From: Sedimenticola_A endophacoides
Lineage (GTDB): Bacteria; Pseudomonadota; Gammaproteobacteria; Chromatiales; Chromatiaceae
DNA: 13,084 nucleotides
Direction of reading: 5' to 3'
NCBI GenBank assembly: GCA_003062345.1
Contig: PQCO01000135.1
Span: 1 to 13,084, forward strand
The translations under genes were made by a program, and so were the position numbers. Numbering within the stretch: the stretch's first letter is position 1; the number at the start of each line of letters is the position of its first letter. Positions 1-6,580 of the stretch are shown piece by piece. The notes beneath the pieces are model-generated. The model was not told the origin of the DNA. It made no database searches and saw nothing but the letters and a program-made list of their open reading frames with translations.

Positions 1-2
1 CT

Positions 3-126
3 GCAATGTGCGGGACGGAGTCGTGATGAGCGCAGGACGGTCGGGGCAGTAACGGCTGTCGCGTTGGCGAGTCGATTTTGGGGACTGGGATGTCCCAAAA
101 TCTTTCACGAGGTAGCGACACTCTTG
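3..126. repeat. Left copy of a 124-bp inverted repeat at the window ends
   Basis: Positions 3-126 are the exact reverse complement of 12961-13084, with no mismatch over 124 bp (position i pairs with 13087-i). Identity stops sharply at the inner edge: inward sequence is GAACTGG here and CAGGGTTG (reverse complement) at the other copy. The outer edge is cut by the window, so the true repeat may be longer. Read outward, it starts CAAGAGTGTCGC and holds an internal hairpin near this end. A sharp shared boundary inside coding DNA fits the terminus of an insertion sequence or other dispersed element. No transposase is visible in the 124 bp and I do not recognise the family. Confidence 0.93.
74..102. 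repeat. Hairpin inside the left repeat copy
   Basis: Arms GATTTTGGG (74-82) and CCCAAAATC (94-102) are perfectly complementary over 9 bp. With one bulged G the stem can extend through GAC/GTC, leaving a loop of about 6 nt. The same structure is at 12985-13013 in the other copy. It lies 24 nt from the element edge. This resembles subterminal palindromes of REP-like or transposon ends, but no family was identified. Confidence 0.7.
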
Positions 127-194
127 GAACTGGCCCTCACCCGCAACCGGCTCTACCGCCTGCAAGAGGCCCAGCACGCCCCCGCGGAAAGCGC

Positions 195-221
195 GCAACG
201 GACCTTCGGCTGACCCGTTGC
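195..221. repeat. Hairpin spanning the stop codon of the left partial gene
   Basis: GCAACGG (195-201) and CCGTTGC (215-221) form a 7-bp stem around a 13-nt loop containing the TGA at 211-213. No T-run follows on either strand, so it is not a canonical intrinsic terminator. It lies between two convergent genes, where a bidirectional 3'-end structure would be plausible. Confidence 0.4.
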
Positions 222-298
222 AAGCCCGGCGTATCGCGCCCCCCAGGCGCCCCGGCATCCGAGATCGCGGGACGGGGAAATATGCCCGCCCCACCAGC

Positions 299-2218
299 TC
301 AAAGCCGAACCACCAGGACCGGGCACTCGGAGCGTCCGATTACCCGTTCGGTGACGCTGCCCAACAACAACCGATCGAGGCCGGTGCGCCCATGACTGCC
401 CATCACCACCAGATCGGCTCCACGCTCGCGCACGCACGCCAGGATCGCCTCATCGGGATGGCCGACGCGCACCTCCACCCTCACCTCAACACCGGATCGC
501 GCCATCCGATCACGCATGCGCTCCGCTTCGGCCCGGGTATCGTCGAGCAGCCGTTCATCCACCGCCACCGAGACTACCGTCACCGGCGCGGCGCAACGCC
601 CCACCAGTTCAACCACGGTGGCCGCGGCCGCCTCGCTGTTGGGCGAACCGTCCACCGGCAGTACGATGCCGCGGCCATCGATACGCGCCCCGCCCGGCAC
701 CACCAGTACATTGCAGTGGGCATGGCCGATCACTTTGGCGGCGGTGCCGCCGAGCATGAGACGCATTAGATCACCACGCTCGCGGCGGCCCATGACAATG
801 AGATCCATGTCGCTCACCTCGGCCTGATCGACGATCTCGGTATAGGGATCCTGACCATGGCCAAGCAGAATCTCGCAATCCACGCCAGCCGCCTCGGCCC
901 ACCGCCGCACCTCCATCAACCGATCCACTGTCGCCTTTTTTTCAAGGCCATGCATACCCTGCCCGAGGGGGCTTTCGTAATCCGGGGTGGCCAGCACACT
1001 GAAGGCGAACAACTGGGCCTGGCAACGGCGGGCCAGGCGGATCGCCTCATGGGAGGCCGCTTCGCTGTACTCGCTGCCGTCGGTGACCAGCATCACCCGT
1101 TCCATACCACCAGCCGGTGTGAGCTGGCGCACCGCGTCCGGAGCGCTGAAGGTTCCCGGCAGCGACACATTCCGCCCGGCCAACTTGGCGTGGTGCTCAC
1201 GCATCCCCTTGACCAGTGCCTTGAGCACGATAGTCGCACCGGCGGCGAGCGCGAACAGCAACAGACCAAAGCTGAGGTTCTTCAACAACGCGATGGTGGA
1301 GGGTGCCAGCGGTTCGATCTGATTCAGTTCCGAAAGATAGACGGGTATCACCACCGCACGGCTGAGCAGGGCCAGGAGCATGATCACACCCATGACGATC
1401 TTCACCATGTAGGGTTTGACGTAGGTGGTACCGATGGCGCCGAGTTGCACGCCAAACAGAGAACCGGCAAGGATGATCATGGCCAGCCGGATATCCACAA
1501 AACCTGCCCAGGCGAATTTGATGGTGCCACCCATGCCCATCACGAAGGCGATCACCAACTCGGTGGCCGAGGCCACCAGCCCGGGGACACCAAGCACATA
1601 CATCAGTGCCGGAACGCCGATGAACCCCCCCACCGCGATGGTGGCCGCGAGCATGCCGGTGGCAAAGCCGATGGGCAGGGTGAAGAGAATCGAAATCCGG
1701 GTGTCGATGGATTTGAAATACATCATGGTGCCTGGAATATGCACCGACTGTACCCACTGGGCCAGCCGGGTCTTCCCCTCCTGGTCCGGATCCTGGGAGT
1801 GGAGCATCCGGTAGGCGTCTCGCAGCACATACCCACCGACGATCGCCAGCACCACCACGAATACACTGGAGACGTAAAGGTTAGAGCCCGCCTTGCCGAA
1901 CACTTCGCGGATGGTCTCCTGCACCCCGGCGCCATACAGCACCCCAGCCTCCGCGGAGATGCCCAGCACCACCCCGAGCTTGATGTCCACCTGGCCAAAT
2001 TTATGCCGTTTCATGGCGCCGACCAGCGCCTTGGGAAATTTATGCGCCATATTGGAGGCCACGGCCATGATCGCCGTCACCCCCAGGTTCATCATGGCCG
2101 GGGTCAACACAAACGCACCGCCCGAACCGATGAAGCCACTCACCAGACCGCCGACGAAACCGATGACAAACAGCAGCAGTACACTGCCGGCGCTGAGGTC
2201 GATAAAACTGATTTCCAT
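299..2218 (-). CDS. TauE/SafE (TSUP) family permease fused to two UspA domains
   Basis: This is a 639-residue inner-membrane protein. Residues about 1-340 are a multi-helix TSUP (TauE/SafE, DUF81) permease, with its two halves marked by Gly-rich GSGGAFVLTP (31-40) and TIAVGGFIGVPALMY (193-207). A short linker leads to two universal-stress-protein domains, about 373-508 and 515-639. The second has the full ATP-binding pattern G-2x-G-9x-G-S (G607, G610, G620, S621). In the first, the second Gly is Glu480, so nucleotide binding is doubtful there. TSUP members export sulfite, organosulfonates or related anions; the substrate here is unknown. The ATG is preceded by AGGAG 6 nt upstream and lies 9 bp after the stop of the small membrane-protein gene, so the two form an operon. 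The divergent LysR gene is its likely regulator. Most TSUP proteins are about 250-300 residues and lack USP domains. Confidence 0.93.
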   Translation of the reverse strand: MEISFIDLSAGSVLLLFVIGFVGGLVSGFIGSGGAFVLTPAMMNLGVTAIMAVASNMAHKFPKALVGAMKRHKFGQVDIKLGVVLGISAEAGVLYGAGVQETIREVFGKAGSNLYVSSVFVVVLAIVGGYVLRDAYRMLHSQDPDQEGKTRLAQWVQSVHIPGTMMYFKSIDTRISILFTLPIGFATGMLAATIAVGGFIGVPALMYVLGVPGLVASATELVIAFVMGMGGTIKFAWAGFVDIRLAMIILAGSLFGVQLGAIGTTYVKPYMVKIVMGVIMLLALLSRAVVIPVYLSELNQIEPLAPSTIALLKNLSFGLLLFALAAGATIVLKALVKGMREHHAKLAGRNVSLPGTFSAPDAVRQLTPAGGMERVMLVTDGSEYSEAASHEAIRLARRCQAQLFAFSVLATPDYESPLGQGMHGLEKKATVDRLMEVRRWAEAAGVDCEILLGHGQDPYTEIVDQAEVSDMDLIVMGRRERGDLMRLMLGGTAAKVIGHAHCNVLVVPGGARIDGRGIVLPVDGSPNSEAAAATVVELVGRCAAPVTVVSVAVDERLLDDTRAEAERMRDRMARSGVEVRVEVRVGHPDEAILACVRERGADLVVMGSHGRTGLDRLLLGSVTERVIGRSECPVLVVRL

Positions 2219-2227
2219 GCCCTACTC

Positions 2228-2464
2228 CTACTTCTTGGTGGTCCTGGCCCGGATACCGAACAGCTCCCAGAACTGCCCCGTGAAACCGCCATGCACAATG
2301 GAGAAGAGGAAGGCGATGGCCATCGGGAGAATGAAACTCCACCCCCCCTCCCTGGAGCGGGCAAGGATCTCCACGTTGAACAGGTAGAGCAGGATATAGA
2401 GCAAAAGACTGATCGCACCGTAGCGCAGGGTTCTGACGGTGGCGCGCTTGCGTTCCGCTGACAT
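2228..2464 (-). CDS. Small two-helix membrane protein upstream of the TSUP-USP gene
   Basis: This gene encodes 78 residues. A basic N-terminus (MSAERKRATVRTLR) is followed by two hydrophobic helices, about 15-31 and 42-60, then the polar tail HGGFTGQFWELFGIRA and basic residues. The basic N-terminus suggests it faces the cytoplasm, with both termini inside. GGAGG lies 5 nt before the ATG, which supports this start over longer in-frame extensions that would run into the divergent regulator gene. The stop TAG is 9 bp before the TSUP-USP start, so translation is probably coupled. I do not recognise a named family. The context suggests an accessory subunit or assembly partner of the permease, which is inference only. 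Confidence 0.85.
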   Translation of the reverse strand: MSAERKRATVRTLRYGAISLLLYILLYLFNVEILARSREGGWSFILPMAIAFLFSIVHGGFTGQFWELFGIRARTTKK

Positions 2465-2581
2465 CGATACCTCCAAACTGGGGTCAAGGAGACGGCCCTC
2501 CAGGCAATAACATTCCATCAACCAATGGTGATTGGCTGGCAAGCTAAAAGGTCCGTAAAGATAGCTTTCCTGAAAAGGACT

Positions 2582-2610
2582 GCTATAGCGGTGCATTCTC
2601 GGATTGAAAA
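2582..2610 (-). promoter_or_regulatory. Candidate promoter of the small membrane protein-TSUP operon
   Basis: On the minus strand, -35 TTTTCA (2610-2605) and -10 TATAGC (2587-2582) are separated by 17 bp; each matches the sigma-70 consensus at 4 of 6 bases. The -35 lies inside the 20-bp palindrome 2604-2623, as expected if the divergent LysR regulator controls it. The leader would be about 110 nt. Predicted by eye, with no experimental support. Confidence 0.45.
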
Positions 2611-2623
2611 CACTAGTTTTCAA
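2604..2623. promoter_or_regulatory. 20-bp perfect palindrome, candidate LysR operator between divergent genes
   Basis: TTGAAAACACTAGTTTTCAA has 8-bp arms (TTGAAAAC and GTTTTCAA) around ACTA. It lies in an AT-rich patch in an otherwise GC-rich region, between the LysR-type gene and the TSUP operon. It overlaps the candidate -35 of the leftward promoter and the -35 zone of the lysR promoter. LysR-type regulators typically bind dyads of about this size in the divergent intergenic region next to their own gene. Confidence 0.65.
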
Positions 2624-2637
2624 ATGAATTGAAAAAT

Positions 2638-2643
2638 TATAAT
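2638..2643 (+). promoter_or_regulatory. Consensus -10 box of the LysR-type gene, implying a leaderless mRNA
   Basis: TATAAT at 2638-2643 is a perfect -10. Transcription would start near 2650, one or two bases before the ATG at 2652. No ribosome-binding site precedes that ATG, so the transcript may be leaderless. The -35 position (about 2615-2620, AGTTTT) is poor and falls in the palindrome at 2604-2623, suggesting dependence on a bound regulator. Confidence 0.5.
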
Positions 2644-2660
2644 ATTCCCATATGGAATAT
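2642..2660. promoter_or_regulatory. Palindrome over the LysR start codon, candidate autoregulatory site
   Basis: ATATTCC (2642-2648) and GGAATAT (2654-2660) are 7-bp arms around CATAT. The site covers the end of the -10 box, the predicted start of transcription and the ATG at 2652-2654. A protein bound here would block transcription of the regulator gene. Its sequence differs from the palindrome at 2604-2623, so either the regulator tolerates degenerate sites or another factor binds. Confidence 0.45.
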
Positions 2661-3551
2661 AAAACGCTACCAGACATGAAATCACTGACCTGCCTCCGAG
2701 GGGTGGTGGAGCTCGGCGGAGTGGAGGAGGCGGCCCGTGCCCTGCACATGGGCCAACCAGCGGTGACCAAGCGCCTGCGCTCCCTCGACGAGCGCTACGG
2801 CGTTCCCATGATGCAGCGCCGTGGCCGCAAACTGGCGCTCACCGCCGCGGGCGAAAAGGTCTACGCCTATGCGCGCCTGATCCTTGACCACCACGGCCTG
2901 CTGCGCGATGACCTGGCCTCCCTGCGGGTGGGCGAAAACCGCCTGCGTCTGGAGGTGACCTTCGCCATCGGCGAACACCTGCTGCCGGATCTGCTGCTGG
3001 CCTTCTCCGACGCCCATCCCGAATACCGGATCGAGAGCCGCATGGGCTACACCCGGCGCATCCAGGCCCACCTGGCCACCGGCCTAACCGATCTGGCACT
3101 GCTGGAGCAGGCGCCCAACCACCCCGACATCCTGGTACAGAAATGGCTGGACGATGAACTGGTGCTGGTGTGCGGACCCGGACACCCGCTGTGGGGCAGC
3201 GACCTGATCACGGTGACCGACCTGCCGCGGCTGCGCTATGTATTGCGCGAGGAGAAGTCGTCGATGCGCCTGATTCTCGACAAGGCGCTGCGCGACATCG
3301 GCATCGCCAATCTGCCGGTCACCATGGAGGTGGGCTCCACCGACACCATTGTGGAGATGCTCGACCGGGGTGCCCACGTCAGCTTCCTGCCACGCTTCGC
3401 GGTGGAGGACGCACTGAGCGCCGGCAGCCTCTACCAGGTGCGCATACAGGGGCTGCGCATCAAACGCACCCTGTGGATCGCGCGCACCCGGGCCAATCTG
3501 GACAATGCGGTGGCAGAAGCGTTCATCCAGTTGCTGCGCCAGCGGATGTGA
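2652..3551 (+). CDS. LysR-type transcriptional regulator
   Basis: This encodes 299 residues, the usual length for the family. The N-terminal winged helix-turn-helix is clear (about residues 9-68: LTCLRGVVELGGVEEAARAL then GQPAVTKRLRSLDERYG and MQRRGRKLALTAAGEKVY). A periplasmic-binding-protein-like effector domain follows (about 95-299). It is divergent from the permease operon, so it probably controls it in response to a small ligand, perhaps the exported anion; the ligand cannot be read from sequence. Neither possible start has a good ribosome-binding site. The ATG at 2652 fits a leaderless message from the TATAAT at 2638-2643. The ATG at 2676 (MKSLTCLRGV) would give the shorter N-terminus common in the family. 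The gene converges with the kinase gene, 22 bp away. Confidence 0.93.
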   Translation: MEYKTLPDMKSLTCLRGVVELGGVEEAARALHMGQPAVTKRLRSLDERYGVPMMQRRGRKLALTAAGEKVYAYARLILDHHGLLRDDLASLRVGENRLRLEVTFAIGEHLLPDLLLAFSDAHPEYRIESRMGYTRRIQAHLATGLTDLALLEQAPNHPDILVQKWLDDELVLVCGPGHPLWGSDLITVTDLPRLRYVLREEKSSMRLILDKALRDIGIANLPVTMEVGSTDTIVEMLDRGAHVSFLPRFAVEDALSAGSLYQVRIQGLRIKRTLWIARTRANLDNAVAEAFIQLLRQRM

Positions 3552-3556
3552 TCCCG

Positions 3557-3573
3557 AAAAGGCGTATGCGCCC
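3557..3573 (-). terminator. Weak hairpin plus T-run between convergent lysR and kinase genes
   Basis: Read on the minus strand just after the kinase stop, GGCG-CATA-CGCC is followed by TTTTC. The stem is only 4 bp, so intrinsic termination would be weak at best. It is the only such structure in the 22-bp gap between the convergent genes. Confidence 0.25.
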
Positions 3574-4911
3574 TCAGGACAGATCCACCGCCACCGCCAC
3601 CCCACCCAGGTCACTGGCACCGATTGCAATCCGTCCCTGATAGAGCCGGGCGATATCATCGGCAACACTAAGGCCGATCCCCTGGCCGGCGGTCCGTTGA
3701 TCGAAGCGTACGCCACGGCGCAGCACCGCCACCCGCTCATCGGGGGCGATGCCTGGGCCGTCATCCTCGATTGTGATGCGAATGCCGCCCTCCAGCGCCC
3801 CAGCACGGATCCGGACCCGTGACCGGCCGTATTTGAAGGCGTTGTCGATCAGGTTGCCGAGCAGCTCGAACAGATCCCCCTCATCACCCTGAAACAACAA
3901 CCCCTCGTCGACGGCGCGTTCACACACCACCCCCTTCTCACGGTACACCTTCTCCAGGGAGGCGCACAGGCGCCGCACCACCGCACCCACCGGGACCGGA
4001 CCGGACAGGGCGCCGACACCGGCCGCCGCGGCACGCTTGAGCTGGTACTGGACGATGTCGTCCATGCGCGGCACCTGCTCTCGAATGAGCCCGCGCAGCG
4101 CCTCCCCGCTCTCACGCTCCACCGCCCCGCGCAGCACCGCCAGGGGCGTCTTCAGGCTGTGGGCCAGATCATCCATGCTGTGTCGGTAGCGGTCACGGCT
4201 GGCACGGGCGCTGTGAATCAGGGAGTTGATGCGCCGGGTGAGGACGCTCAGCTCCCGCGGGTAACGCCCCGCCAGATAGTCCCGGGCACCCCGCTCCACC
4301 TGCTGGATGTCGTCAGCCACCTCGCGCAGCGGCCGCAACCCCCAGCGCAACACCACCCCCTGGGCGATCAGCAGCAGCAGAGAGGCGCCCCCCAGCCAGA
4401 TCAGCAGGCTGGTCCTGAAGGCAGCGATTTCCCGCTCCAGCGGCCGCGCGTCCTCCGATACCGACAGGGTGTAGGCCAGACCGGCGCCGCTGCGATCCTC
4501 CCACACCACCCCGAAGTTGAGTACATTGAAACTACCGCCGGAATCCTCGTATCGAAGGTAATCACGCACGCCAGCCGCCACCTGGCGGCGTTGGCCGTAG
4601 GTGCGCCCGAGCAGCGAGGGGGAGCGCCACACAACACGGCCATCGGCGCCGCCGACCTCGGCGTAGAGGCCCGAATCGGGGTTGGAAAAACGGGGATCGG
4701 GCAGCGCCACGGGCAGTGTCAGCCGCCCCTGACCATCCTCCTCGGCGGCCGCCAGCAGGGCGTACACATAACCCAGCAGCCGTTCCCTGAGCGCCGCCTC
4801 CCCACTCTCGCGGTACGCCTTGTCGAGGGCCAGTCCACCAAGACCCAAAAAGGCCGCGAGAACCAGGCTCGCGGCCAGTACCAGCCGGAGATGGATGGAG
4901 TGGCCGGTCAA
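3574..4911 (-). CDS. PhoQ-like sensor histidine kinase
   Basis: This is a 445-residue inner-membrane kinase. It has TM1 (about 8-29), a periplasmic sensor (30-165), TM2 (about 167-188), a HAMP-type linker, the H-box DLAHSLKTPLAVLR with phospho-acceptor His251, an N-box (N353, N357), G1 EDDGPGI (382-388) and G2 GQGIGLSV (409-416). The H-box and the following RMDDIVQYQLKRA region closely resemble enterobacterial PhoQ (THSLKTPLAVL). The sensor lacks the long acidic cluster of E. coli PhoQ, so Mg2+ sensing should not be assumed. The start is TTG, overlapping the TGA of the regulator gene (TTGA) in a typical coupled arrangement; no other plausible start lies before TM1. Partner: the PhoP-like regulator immediately upstream. 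Confidence 0.94.
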   Translation of the reverse strand: MTGHSIHLRLVLAASLVLAAFLGLGGLALDKAYRESGEAALRERLLGYVYALLAAAEEDGQGRLTLPVALPDPRFSNPDSGLYAEVGGADGRVVWRSPSLLGRTYGQRRQVAAGVRDYLRYEDSGGSFNVLNFGVVWEDRSGAGLAYTLSVSEDARPLEREIAAFRTSLLIWLGGASLLLLIAQGVVLRWGLRPLREVADDIQQVERGARDYLAGRYPRELSVLTRRINSLIHSARASRDRYRHSMDDLAHSLKTPLAVLRGAVERESGEALRGLIREQVPRMDDIVQYQLKRAAAAGVGALSGPVPVGAVVRRLCASLEKVYREKGVVCERAVDEGLLFQGDEGDLFELLGNLIDNAFKYGRSRVRIRAGALEGGIRITIEDDGPGIAPDERVAVLRRGVRFDQRTAGQGIGLSVADDIARLYQGRIAIGASDLGGVAVAVDLS

Positions 4912-5588
4912 CTCGCCCGACCGCTGTTGTAGCGGTAGCCGCGCCCGCGCAGGGTCTCGATCGGCTGCAACTGCCCGGAGGGATCGAGCTTCTTGCGCAG
5001 GCGGCGCACGAACACCTCCAGCACGTTGCTGTCCCGATCGAAGTCCTGATCATAGATGTGCTCGGTCAGTTCGGTCTTGGAGATCACCCGTCCCTGATTG
5101 AGCATCAGATACTCCAGCAGCTTATACTCATAGGCGGTCAGATCAACGCCCTGGCCATGGGCCGATACCGCCTGGGTGGCGGTATCCAGACACACCGGGC
5201 CGATCTCCACCCGCGGACAGGCCAGCCCGGCGGAACGCCGCAGCAGGGCATTGAGCCGAGCCAGCAGCTCCTCCGGATGGAATGGCTTCACCAGGTAGTC
5301 GTCGGCCCCCGCCTCCAGCCCCTCCACCTTCTCCTGCCAACCGCCGCGGGCGGTCAGGATCAGCACCGGAAACAGGCGTCCATGGGCGCGCAGGTGGCGG
5401 ATCAGGGCGATTCCGTCCATCTTCGGCAGCCCGATGTCGATAATGGCAAGATCGTAGGGATACTCTTCGGCCATAAAGCGCCCCTCTTCACCGTCCGCCG
5501 CGCCGTCGACACTGTAGCCGCGTTCGCGCAACTGCTCCAGCAACTGCTCGCGCAGGATCTGTTCATCCTCCACCACCAGAAGCCGCAT
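4908..5588 (-). CDS. PhoP-like OmpR-family response regulator
   Basis: This encodes 226 residues. The receiver domain has an acidic pocket (E7, D8), phospho-acceptor Asp51 (AIIDIGLPKMDG), Thr79 and Lys101 (LVKPF). The segment ARGGWQEKVEGLEAGADDYL followed by VKPF closely follows E. coli PhoP. An OmpR/PhoB winged helix DNA-binding domain follows (about 127-222: VDLTAYEYKLLEYLMLNQGR, VFVRRLRKKLDP, LRGRGYRY). It is phosphorylated by the adjacent kinase, whose TTG start overlaps this stop. An AGGTGA ribosome-binding site precedes the ATG, 8 bp after the PepSY gene. The direct repeat at 6598-6616 upstream of the operon has PhoP-box geometry and is the likely autoregulatory target (inference). Confidence 0.95.
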   Translation of the reverse strand: MRLLVVEDEQILREQLLEQLRERGYSVDGAADGEEGRFMAEEYPYDLAIIDIGLPKMDGIALIRHLRAHGRLFPVLILTARGGWQEKVEGLEAGADDYLVKPFHPEELLARLNALLRRSAGLACPRVEIGPVCLDTATQAVSAHGQGVDLTAYEYKLLEYLMLNQGRVISKTELTEHIYDQDFDRDSNVLEVFVRRLRKKLDPSGQLQPIETLRGRGYRYNSGRAS

Positions 5589-5596
5589 CGCTCACC

Positions 5597-5914
5597 TCAC
5601 CGCCGGCGGATACGCTGGCCCGACTCCGCGTCGATCCGCAGGCGCCTGACCCGCCCGTCCTTGGTCAGAATGCGGATCACATGTACCTCGCGCCCCTCCA
5701 CAAACTCGGTATCGGCGGAGAGCACCCGACCACGGGTCTCGCCGCGCAACTGCTCCACCGCACGGTCCAGGGAGCGCCCGGTGCGCGGCGCCTGCTCCCG
5801 CGCCGGCTCCCGGGGACCACTCCAGCGCTCGGGAAAGCGCTGGGCCTGCGCCTGCCGGGGAACCAGCGGGGCGATGGCCAGTAGGAGGCAGGCAATGGCG
5901 GCGTATCGATTCAT
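5597..5914 (-). CDS. Small periplasmic PepSY-domain protein
   Basis: This encodes 105 residues. A signal peptide (1-24, ending RQAQA) is followed by a basic linker and a single PepSY domain (about 47-101: SLDRAVEQLRGETRGRVLSA then VIRILTKDGRVRRLRIDAES). PepSY modules are found in protease-inhibitory propeptides and in small periplasmic proteins encoded beside two-component systems. Here a role in tuning the periplasmic sensor or envelope proteolysis is plausible but unproven. It is second in the cluster, 46 bp after the glycine-zipper gene and 8 bp before the regulator gene. A hairpin in the gap overlaps its ribosome-binding site. Confidence 0.85.
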   Translation of the reverse strand: MNRYAAIACLLLAIAPLVPRQAQAQRFPERWSGPREPAREQAPRTGRSLDRAVEQLRGETRGRVLSADTEFVEGREVHVIRILTKDGRVRRLRIDAESGQRIRRR

Positions 5915-5920
5915 CTCGTC

Positions 5921-5934
5921 TCCGCTCCAGCGGA
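5921..5934 (-). promoter_or_regulatory. Hairpin overlapping the PepSY gene ribosome-binding site
   Basis: TCCGC (5921-5925) and GCGGA (5930-5934) form a 5-bp stem with a 4-nt loop. In the minus-strand mRNA, part of the GGAGA ribosome-binding site (complement of 5919-5923) lies in this stem, just before the ATG at 5914. It could lower translation of the PepSY protein relative to its neighbours. It is short, and chance is possible. Confidence 0.3.
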
Positions 5935-5960
5935 CGCTTCACGGCGGGGCTGCCGACGGA

Positions 5961-6521
5961 TCAGTCCGTAAAAAACCCCCTGCCGCTGTTGTAGGCATGG
6001 CGGTCCCGTGCCGGATCGACACTGACCCGTACCCGAATGGTCTCCCCGGGGTGATGATCCATCTCGGTCCAGAACACCTTTCCATTGTACTTGTATTTGA
6101 CCCGGTAGCCGACCAGTTCCTGGTGCGAGCGGTAGTCATCCACCTGCTCACAGCGTCGCTCGGTGGTAGTATAGGCACGGCCACGCCCACCCCGGCCACC
6201 CAGATCATTGCCGATCGAGGCACCCAGGATGGCCCCGGCCACCGTCATCGCGTCCCTGCCGCTGCCCTTGCCGAACTGGTTGCCGACCGCGCCGCCGATG
6301 ATCGCCCCGGCGATGGACGGGGTGTAGGATTTGCCGTGGCGGGGCTGGCGATGGGTAACCCGTTCGTTCCAGCAGCGCTCCCGGGGCTGATTCACGCTGA
6401 CCGTCTCGTAGATCGGCGTGGTTCGCAGTACCCGGGCGGTATCGTGAAAGCCGTTGTCGGCCTGGGCGGTACTGGAGAGGCCGAGCAGACACACGGCGAT
6501 GGCAACAATGCGCTTCTTCAT
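5961..6521 (-). CDS. YcfJ-like glycine-zipper 2TM envelope protein
   Basis: This encodes 186 residues. A signal peptide (1-21, ending STAQA) has no lipobox Cys at the cleavage site, so the protein is probably not a lipoprotein. The pattern matches E. coli YcfJ: TTPIYETV, a RERC-x(5)-VTHRQP segment (C50), the glycine zipper AGAIIGGAVGNQFGKGSGRD continuing to about 107, YTTTERRC (C124), and the C-terminal VGYRVKYKYNGK...DHHPGETI. Glycine-zipper 2TM (17-kDa antigen-type) proteins sit in the envelope and are often stress-induced. GGAGA precedes the ATG. It is first in the cluster with PepSY, regulator and kinase. A PhoP-box-like repeat lies 77-95 bp upstream of its start. Confidence 0.88.
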   Translation of the reverse strand: MKKRIVAIAVCLLGLSSTAQADNGFHDTARVLRTTPIYETVSVNQPRERCWNERVTHRQPRHGKSYTPSIAGAIIGGAVGNQFGKGSGRDAMTVAGAILGASIGNDLGGRGGRGRAYTTTERRCEQVDDYRSHQELVGYRVKYKYNGKVFWTEMDHHPGETIRVRVSVDPARDRHAYNSGRGFFTD

Positions 6522-6580
6522 GATCTTTCTCCATCTTCATTGACTGGCAGGGGCAGGGCCACTCCCCACCCTCTGTCTCA

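Larger units (their letters stand above)
1..213 (+). pseudogene. 3' remnant of an unidentified gene, fused to the left repeat
   Basis: Frame 1 is open from the window start to a TGA at 211-213. Residues encoded by 1-126 come from the repeat and are probably not native. The 28 codons from 127 onward (GAA CTG GCC CTC ACC CGC ...) encode ELALTRNRLYRLQEAQHA followed by PAESAQRTFG. Their third positions are almost all G or C, as in the real genes here, so this looks like the true C-terminus of a gene whose 5' part is displaced by the repeat or lies beyond the window. The protein family is not recognised. It converges with the TSUP gene, 85 bp away. It may instead be an intact gene running leftward out of the window if the repeat is native coding sequence. 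Confidence 0.5.

Noticed and set aside
195..221. Intrinsic terminator at the left convergent junction
   Set aside because: The hairpin is clear, but there is no T-run on either strand, so it is listed only as a hairpin.
857..2461. Long plus-strand open frame of 534 codons opposite the TSUP-USP gene
   Set aside because: It is rich in His, Gln, Asp and Gly with no recognisable fold, and it lies entirely antisense to a clear membrane protein with domain motifs. This is a typical GC-rich shadow frame.
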